DNA of 64,000 nt from Monarcha castaneiventris obscurior (Eukaryota > Chordata > Aves > Passeriformes > Monarchidae). The stretch is taken from the NCBI GenBank assembly GCA_026261815.1, contig JAMPIT010000417.1, positions 591,501 to 655,500 of the forward strand, given 5' to 3'. Made by a program: the position numbers and the translations under genes. Positions 59,935-64,000 of the stretch are shown here, piece after piece. Every line of letters starts with the position of its first letter. The first letter of the stretch is position 1. A model generated the notes under the pieces. That model was not told the origin of the DNA. It was given only the letters and a program-made list of their open reading frames with translations, and ran no database searches.

Positions 59935-62900
59935 AAGTACATACTAGTATTCCCAGATGTATTTCCATGCACACCTTATTAGCTATTGCTTCTAGTTTGA
60001 CATTTCTTCAGAGTTTGGGCTTACCTCAGCTTTCTTGGATCTTCTTCTCTTTCTATTGGTCCCTGTTGTTAGACTGTAATAGCTTGAGTCAGGCTACAAG
60101 CCGTGTTCTAGGAATACAGCCTCATATATACGCATCAGTGGTTACAGCTTTTAACCCCTGAAATAGCTAAGGCACCTCAGCACCTAGGCAGGAAAACAAG
60201 GAAATCCTGGCCTCAAAATCAAGCAGCCACAGAGCTGAAGACATTTGGTTTTTTGTGTTCTATCAGATGATAAGAGCTGGTCTAGATGAAACAGGTAACC
60301 CAAAATGTACATTTATTCAAAATTTTTGTTAGAAGACACTTTACATGCAAAGCTCACTTACATCATAATTCATTCTCATAATACCTGAATTGGCCACAAA
60401 GAATTAAAACCAGTGCCATCTGTTTCTACGGAAATATTTTATTTGATTTTTATTAAATGCAGATGCTGTCATGCCATTTAAAGACAAAATTCTTGATTAG
60501 GAGAAGAAGAGAGCAAAAGCATTTGCTAAGAATTTTTTAATAACATATTTTCAGTTCTTTAAAGATTAAACCTTACCTTTTCCTTTTTGCTCAGAGAGTT
60601 GTTTACATATATTTCTACAAAGTTATAATACTCTCCAGTGCCTCCTGCAATTTTCTTTTATCATTGATCTAAAGCAAACTCTTTCCAGCCAACTTGCTCT
60701 CCAAAGACAGACACATATTTCTCACATTAAGTATTTTGGAAGATTTTTGTTTTCCTTTTTAGTCCAAACTTAAAGTAACAACTTCATATGAGAAAAACGA
60801 TCCATGTTCAAAGCCAGAACAATGACATAAATATTTTAAGGGAAAAGCTAATGAAAAATATTCAGAACATAAAATATATCCTGGTGCTTTTATGAGTTAT
60901 ATTAATTTTAATAATTAATTTTAATATAACATATTAGTTACATAATTATTTTAATTCAGTTTTATCTGATTGATTTTAAACATAAAACCTGTAACAACTT
61001 CTTTCATAATTTTTAATACCTTGCTTCTTAAACTCAGAATGTCTCAAAAGATGTTTAGAAATAGAAAAGACAAAGAGTAGACAAAAAAAGAAAAGCAAAC
61101 CTTAAATATATGGGCAGCTTTCACTGACTTCAGTGAGGCTAATGTTAAATATGTTATAAATTTTTTTCATGAGTATATGTTTGTATTGCCGTGTTTCTTG
61201 TTTAGGAAAAAATGCATCCTTACCATCAGTATTTTTTTGCATTGTTTATGTGCTTAAAAATAAAATAAGTGCTTAAGTGTTTCACTCTGCTAGAACTCCA
61301 GGCCCTTCAACACCTTTTAAAGATTATTACGGATTTCGTACAAAACATGTATAAAACTGTTTCCTTCATGCATACTAAGTAGATTATTTTAATAGTTTAA
61401 ATTAGATTAAATTAATTTACATCTATAGCTGAAAGTTATAGTTTTAAGCAGATATATTATAGGAAAAAAGTAATTTAAAAAATTCATTATGAGTGTCACT
61501 TTAAACACCTAGAACTTAAAATGTTTAAGATTAAAACTTGGACCTCCTGCAGCAGAGCTGGTACCACACACTAGTGATAAGGATGCTTGTCAGCTGGAGT
61601 CCCCCCACGGGAGATGGAGAGAGGCAGAGGCACCCCTGTGTGAAGTTTAAAATGGTTGTATGTCCAGTTGTGAGCCATTTTAGGAGGTTTCACCATGAAA
61701 ATTGCATCTATGAGTCTTGTAAACAAAAAGCAGTGCAATATAAACCTGGTTTGAACTTGTGCTAAATCTTCACAAAGTGTGTAGAGAGAATATGGAGACA
61801 CTGAGGTCTCTTTGTCACTAAAGAACGATCCAAGTCCATCCTGAATGTTGTACTGGAGGGTCTAAAATTCCGAGTCCTGATGACTGATATTTGTTGTGAC
61901 ACACTTAAATGCATGTTGCCAGATGTCTACGTTTAGCAACAAAAAAAACAGTTGATTTATCTTACGATTCATGGTGGTCTAAATTCACCTGCAAATCATG
62001 TCCAGGTATTCATTATATTATCACAGGAGTCCCTGGCAAAGGGACTGGCTGTTTACCTTGTGGCAGGCAGTGGTATTATTTGTATGAAATGCTGTTCAGC
62101 AAGGGGTCACAATCTGCCCTTTGTGGATTTAGAGGCCAGGTATTTGATTCTTATCAAGCACACATTTCCATCCCATTCAAAGGAGGAGTCCTTGACTAGG
62201 AGAAGAAAACAGAATAACATGTTTTCTAAGATTTTCTCAATAATGTGAGTTTCCATTTCTTCTGAGGCAAACAAAGAGCATGAAAAAAAGACAAGAAATG
62301 TCCTCAAAATCAGGAAGTGAGGGTGTGACAACTGTAATATGTATTCTCACACACACACAAAAATTTTTGAAATATCTCTGCACAAACAAGTGATTACTTG
62401 GTGTCGAAGCAGACTTTGCAGAAAGTCTTTCCATGAAACCTTCAAGATCATGCACATATCATGCATTTGTTCTGTTCAGTCCTCCATCATCTGGTGTAAA
62501 TATTTCTTATTTAAAGGGTGGACTATATGATGATAAAGTTTTACAGACTAATAAAAGACCACGGCCAAGATTTAAAAAATGACTAATGGTTTGGGTGACT
62601 TTTTGTTTTGCGTATCCAACCTGAGACTCTTTCCAGGACCTTATTTTCTGTAAGGGACAGCTAAGAATTTTGTGTTAATGAGGTAATTTTTAACTTGAGA
62701 AGCTGAGCGATCAAAGGCAAATATCAGAAACACAAAGTGCTCCTGAGACCATGAACAATCTCCCAAAAAGTAACAGTATGAAAGGTATTTGGATGGCAAT
62801 AAAAAGAAGTGGAAAAAAATATTACAGTAAAAATACTGTGGATACTCACTCTGAATTTTGGAGATAATTTCTAATAGATACTGTTGGGATTGTTCTAGTT

Positions 62901-64000
62901 TGAGAAAGATGTCTCAAGCTACTACAGGATTTTTGCTACGTATGTCTCCTTTCAATCCACACTGTTAATCAAGAGAAATTGTATTAAAAATATATAAAAA
63001 AGCTAGGACCATCAACAGCTTCAGGGGGTAGTAACATCTTCTTGAGAGGAGTAATGTGCATGCTTGAAACTAAAACAGCTCACAACCTTGAAAAAGACTT
63101 GAAGAGTGGAAAAGAAAGACCCATTGGGAGGAGACATGGACAACTGGGAGTGCTGTTTGGAGCTGTTGTTCTGTTTCAGCATCAGAGTTGCTGACAGTGA
63201 AAAAATGCATCGCTTTCTTTCAGTAATGGCTGCCATATGTCTCAGATTTAATTCGAAGCAAGGTCTGTTAAGCATCAAGCATGTATATAGTTCATCACCA
63301 GCAAACCCAGGAGTATACTGCAAGCAGAGCTTATTCATTAGCCCTGTGGATTGCTCCACTTAGCAAAGGCTGCAGTCCAGGGTGCCTAAACTTGGGCAGT
63401 ACTTTACTAAAATGCTATGCGCCTTGTTCCACAGGACAATCAGTTCATCTGAAACAGGCTCTTGAATTATCTTCATGGTTACTAGAGAAAAGGTAACATT
63501 TCAAAATCTGAAGACAGTAAGCCCAGTTTGTGTATCCTTCATCATATACTCCAATGGTAGCTCCTGACTTCTTCAGTGGGGTGCTGACTTTTTCTCAGGG
63601 TTCAGTCTGCTTCTTTCACTTCTGATGACTGGCATGTAGACATCTCTCTTTCTGCGTTGCAGCTCTGAGTTTTACCCAGAGTCAAAAAGACAAAACTTCT
63701 GTTTCCAAAGAGTTCCCTGATCACCAGTGATGTATCTCAAGTAATAATATCTGCTGCTCCTTTAAAAAAAAGCCTCAAGAGGTCAGCAAGATCAAAGAGT
63801 CTAAAAGAAAGCAGATGACTGAGCCCTTCAGGCTGACCCAAGGGACAGTACAGAAAGATCAAAGGACCAGCCCAGATGTTCCAGACCCTGCTCCTATGGA
63901 TGTATTTTACTCTACATCATTCCTAGTGAACAAAAGAAATTAAAACAAAACAGACTTAGGAGCAGGAATGCTGCACCTCTCCTAAAGCCTAGAATTACCC
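59935..64000. other. Intergenic DNA upstream of KERA
   Basis: No exon of lumican or any other gene was recognised. An AT-rich inverted repeat is at 60896-60930. A somewhat GC-richer segment at 61540-61700 and small frames in 61.9-63.4 kb show no recognisable domain. LUM is expected to the right by conserved gene order. Confidence 0.55.
60896..60930. repeat. AT-rich inverted repeat
   Basis: GTTATATTAA and its exact inverse TTAATATAAC are separated by 15 AT bases. It could form a hairpin, but in such AT-rich DNA it may be chance. Confidence 0.6.

Noticed and set aside
62000..64000. Possible lumican 3' exon at the right edge
   Set aside because: No leucine-rich repeat or ear-repeat coding sequence is present in any frame there.

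Overview
The window is vertebrate nuclear DNA, almost certainly from a bird. CR1 LINE fragments are scattered on both strands, two avian-type solo LTRs are present, and two genes with proper introns encode close relatives of avian epiphycan and keratocan. No bacterial or organellar features were seen. The keratocan protein looks very close to the chicken form as I recall it, but differs at several residues, so the species is probably not chicken.

Layout from low to high coordinates. 1-8.1 kb is non-coding, with an isolated CpG island near 1.5-1.8 kb and two CR1 copies, one joined to a (GAATA)n microsatellite. 8.3-9.3 kb carries an intronless 328-codon reading frame on the minus strand. I read it as a divergent orthologue of CCER1, the gene that lies just 3' of EPYC in mammals. 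9.4-13.8 kb is non-coding. 14.2-33.2 kb is EPYC (epiphycan) on the minus strand: a non-coding first exon behind a TATA box and six coding exons that join in phase to a 316-residue protein. Its introns hold two solo LTRs and several CR1 copies, one of which fills most of intron 5. 33.2-52.3 kb is intergenic and nearly free of recognisable repeats until a CR1 copy at 48.2 kb. 52.7-59.9 kb is KERA (keratocan), minus strand: a probable non-coding exon 1, a large exon 2 and a short exon 3, giving 352 residues. 60-64 kb is intergenic; LUM would be expected beyond the right edge.

EPYC (class III) and KERA (class II) are small leucine-rich proteoglycans of the extracellular matrix, acting in cartilage and cornea. 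They belong to the conserved EPYC-KERA-LUM-DCN cluster, with all genes in one orientation. I found no evidence of a wholly new system. The most interesting points are the divergent CCER1-like gene, the orphan CpG island, and transposable elements sitting very close to SLRP exons.
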